A stretch of DNA of 64,000 bases from Pleodorina starrii. Its lineage: Eukaryota; Chlorophyta; Chlorophyceae; Chlamydomonadales; Volvocaceae. Shown piece after piece: positions 62,001-64,000 of this stretch (the stretch's first letter is position 1; each line of letters starts with the position of its first letter). The notes under the pieces were generated by a model that was not told the DNA's origin, did no database searches, and saw only the letters and a list, made by a program, of their open reading frames with translations. The stretch spans positions 3,150,001 to 3,214,000 of the forward strand of contig BRXU01000006.1 in NCBI GenBank assembly GCA_030267565.1, read 5' to 3'. A program made the translations under genes and the position numbers.

Positions 62001-64000
62001 GCCCATCAGGGCGCCGGGCTCCTGGCTCATCAGGGCGCCGGGCTCCTGGCTCATCAGGGCGCCGGGCTCCTGGCTCATCAGGGCGCCGGGCTCCTGGCTC
62101 ATCAGTGCGCCGGACTCCTGGCCCATCACGGTGCCGGGCTCCTGGCTCATCAGGGCGCCGGGCTCCTGGCTCATCACGGCGCCGGGCTCCTGGCTCATCA
62201 GGGCGCCGGGCTCCTGGCTCATCACGGCGCCTGGCTCCTGGCTCATCAGGGCGCCGGGCTCCTGGGTCATAAGGGCGCCGGGCTCCTGGCCCATCAGGGT
62301 GCCGGGCTCCTGGCTCATCAGGGCGCCGGGCTCCTGGCCCATCAGGGCGCCGGGCTCCTGGCTCATCAGGGCGCCGGGCTCCTGGCTCATCAGGGCGCCG
62401 GGCTCCTGGCTCATCACGGCGCCGGGCCCCTGGCCCATCACGGCGCCTGGCTCCTGGCTCATCAGGGCGCCGGGCTCCTGGCTCATCAGGGCGCCGGGCT
62501 CCTGGCTCATCACGGCGCCGGGCTCCTGGCTCATCAGTGCGCCGGGCTCCTGGCTCATCAGGGCGCCGGGCTCCTGGCTCATCAGGGCGCCGGGCTCCTG
62601 GCTCATCAGGGCGCATAATCTCCTGCCTCATCAGGGTGCAGGGCTCCTGGCTCATCCGTGCGCCGGGCTCCTGGCTCATCAGGGCGCCGGGCTCCTGGCC
62701 CATCAGGGCGCCGGGCTCCTGGCTTATCAGCGCGCGGGGCTCCTGGCTCATCAGGGCGCCGGGATCCTGCCTCATCAGGGCGCCGGGCTCCTGGCTCATC
62801 AGGGCGACGGGCTCCTGGCTCATCAGGGCGCCGGGCTCCTGGCTCATAAGTGCGCCGGGCTCCTGGCCCATCAGGGTGCCGGGCTCCTGGCTCATCAGGG
62901 CGCCGGGCTCCTGGCCCATCAGGGCGCCGGGCTCCTGGCTCATCAGGGCGCCGGGCTCCTGGCCCATCAGGGCGCCGGGCTCCTGGCTCATCAGGGCGCC
63001 GGGCTCCTGGCTCATCAGGGCGCCTGGCTCCTGGCTCATCACGGTGCCTGGCTCCTGGCCCATCACGGCGCCTGGCTCCTGGCTCATCACGGCGCCTGGC
63101 TCCTGGCTCATCACGGCGCCGGGCTCCTGGCTCATCAGGGCGCCGGGCTCCTGGCTCATAAGTGCGCCGGGCTCCTGGCCCATCAGGGTGCCGGGCTCCT
63201 GGCTCATCAGGGCGCCGGGCTCCTGGCCCATCAGGGCGCCGGGCTCCTGGCTCATCAGGACGCCGGGCTCCTGGCTCATCAGGGCGCCGGGCTCCTGGCT
63301 CATCAGGGCGCCGGGCTCCTGGCTCATCAGGGCACCGGGCTCCTGGCTCATCACGGCGCCGGGCTCCTGGCTCATCACGGCGCCGGGCTCCTGGCTCATC
63401 ACGGCGCCGGGCTCCTGGCTCATCACGGCGCCGGGCTCCTGGCTCATCACGGCGCCGGGCTCCTGGCTCATCACGGCGCCGGGCTCCTGGCTCGTCACGG
63501 CGCCGGGCTCCTGGCTCATCACGGCGCCGGGCTCCTGGCTCATCACGGCGCCGGGCTCCTGGCTCATCACGCCGCCGGGCTCCTGGCTCATCACGGCGCC
63601 GTGCTCCTGGCTCATCACGGCGCCGGGCTCCTGGCTCATCACGGCGCCGGGCTCCTGGCTCGTCACGGCGCCGGGCTCCTGACTCATTAGGGCGCCGGGC
63701 TCCTGGCTCATCAGGGCGCCGGGCTCCTGGCTCATCAGGGCGCCGGGCTCCTGGCTCATCAGGGCGCCGGGCTCCTGGCTCATCACGGCGCCGGGCTCCT
63801 GGCTCATCACGGCGCCGGTCTCCTGGCTCATCAGGGCGCCGGGCTCCTGGCTCATCACGGCGCCGGGCTCCTGGCTCATCACGGCGCCTGGCTCCTGGCT
63901 CATCAGGGCGCCGGGCTCCTGGCTCATCACGGCGCCGGGCTCCTGGCTCATCACGGCGCCGGGCTCCTGGCTCATCAGGACGCCGGGCTCCTGGCTCATC
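59009..64000. repeat. 24-bp minisatellite, about 208 copies, running off the window
   Basis: Tandem 24-bp unit with core CTCCTGGCTCATCAGGGCG. The main variants are CAGGG/CACGG, GGCTCAT/GGCCCAT and a GCGCCG/GCGCCT junction. The register breaks once, at about 59935-60003, where units are shortened. Since 24 is a multiple of three and stops are absent in five of six frames, it yields very long ORFs with 8-residue repeats (such as MSQEPGAL or LLAHQGAG). The common variants change amino acids in every one of those frames apart from one silent case, so I do not call it coding. Left border is the LINE 5' end. Confidence 0.97.

Noticed and set aside
58842..63690. Plus-strand ORFs of more than 1100 residues over the minisatellite
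   Set aside because: They are a by-product of a 24-bp repeat with no stop in five frames; the common unit variants change residues in nearly all frames and there is no splice or start context.
59935..63999. Minus-strand 1354-residue (RRPDEPGA)n ORF as a collagen-like or elastic protein
   Set aside because: Same cause; it overlaps another minus frame of equal openness, and the variants are not biased to synonymous change.
59009..64000. CRISPR array
   Set aside because: Units are contiguous with no unique spacers, and the context is a nuclear eukaryotic genome.

Overview
The window looks like nuclear DNA of a volvocine green alga (Volvox or a close relative). The evidence is a GC-rich genome with intron-dense genes, exons packed with Gly/Ala/Gln/Pro homopolymer tracts, (GT)n, GGGTGG and C-rich microsatellites in the introns, TGTAA polyadenylation signals, and a secreted Ser-Pro-rich wall-type glycoprotein. 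Exon models below were built by hand from splice signals; in the main genes the phases close to one uninterrupted frame, but no transcript evidence was available.

Layout. (1) 894-10220 (+): 17-exon gene for a 1327-residue protein that I read as Mediator subunit MED16. (2) 12729-14039 (-): unrecognised low-complexity protein, convergent with MED16. (3) 14515-28674 (+): 29-exon, 1705-residue BLM/RECQ4A-type RecQ helicase with helicase, zinc, RQC and HRDC regions, divergent from gene 2 over a 475-bp shared upstream region. (4) 29563-30712 (-): small secreted protein dense in N-glycosylation sequons. (5) 33556-37682 (-): secreted hydroxyproline-rich extracellular-matrix type protein. (6) 38381-43211 (-): WD40-repeat protein. 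(7) 45274-52055 (-): 3' part of a TKL-type protein kinase gene with a roughly 450-residue insertion in its activation segment.

The right-hand 14 kb is a nest of mobile and repetitive DNA. A 246-bp hAT-type element sits inside the kinase exon that carries the catalytic loop and the DFG motif. Directly upstream of the glycine-loop exon lies a non-LTR retrotransposon (LINE) on the same strand, about 52.1-59.0 kb. Its reading frame is broken by a 19-bp tandem duplication and by a 763-bp terminal-inverted-repeat element that separates the YADD box from the rest of the reverse transcriptase. The LINE abuts a 24-bp minisatellite of about 208 copies that runs off the window end and stays open in five of six frames, so it produces very long spurious ORFs.

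The host genes do not form a pathway: transcription (MED16), genome maintenance (RecQ), extracellular matrix (genes 4 and 5), and signalling or scaffolding (WD40, kinase). A short dispersed sequence of about 50 bp recurs in introns of MED16, RecQ and the wall-protein gene and is the least explained signal outside the transposon nest.
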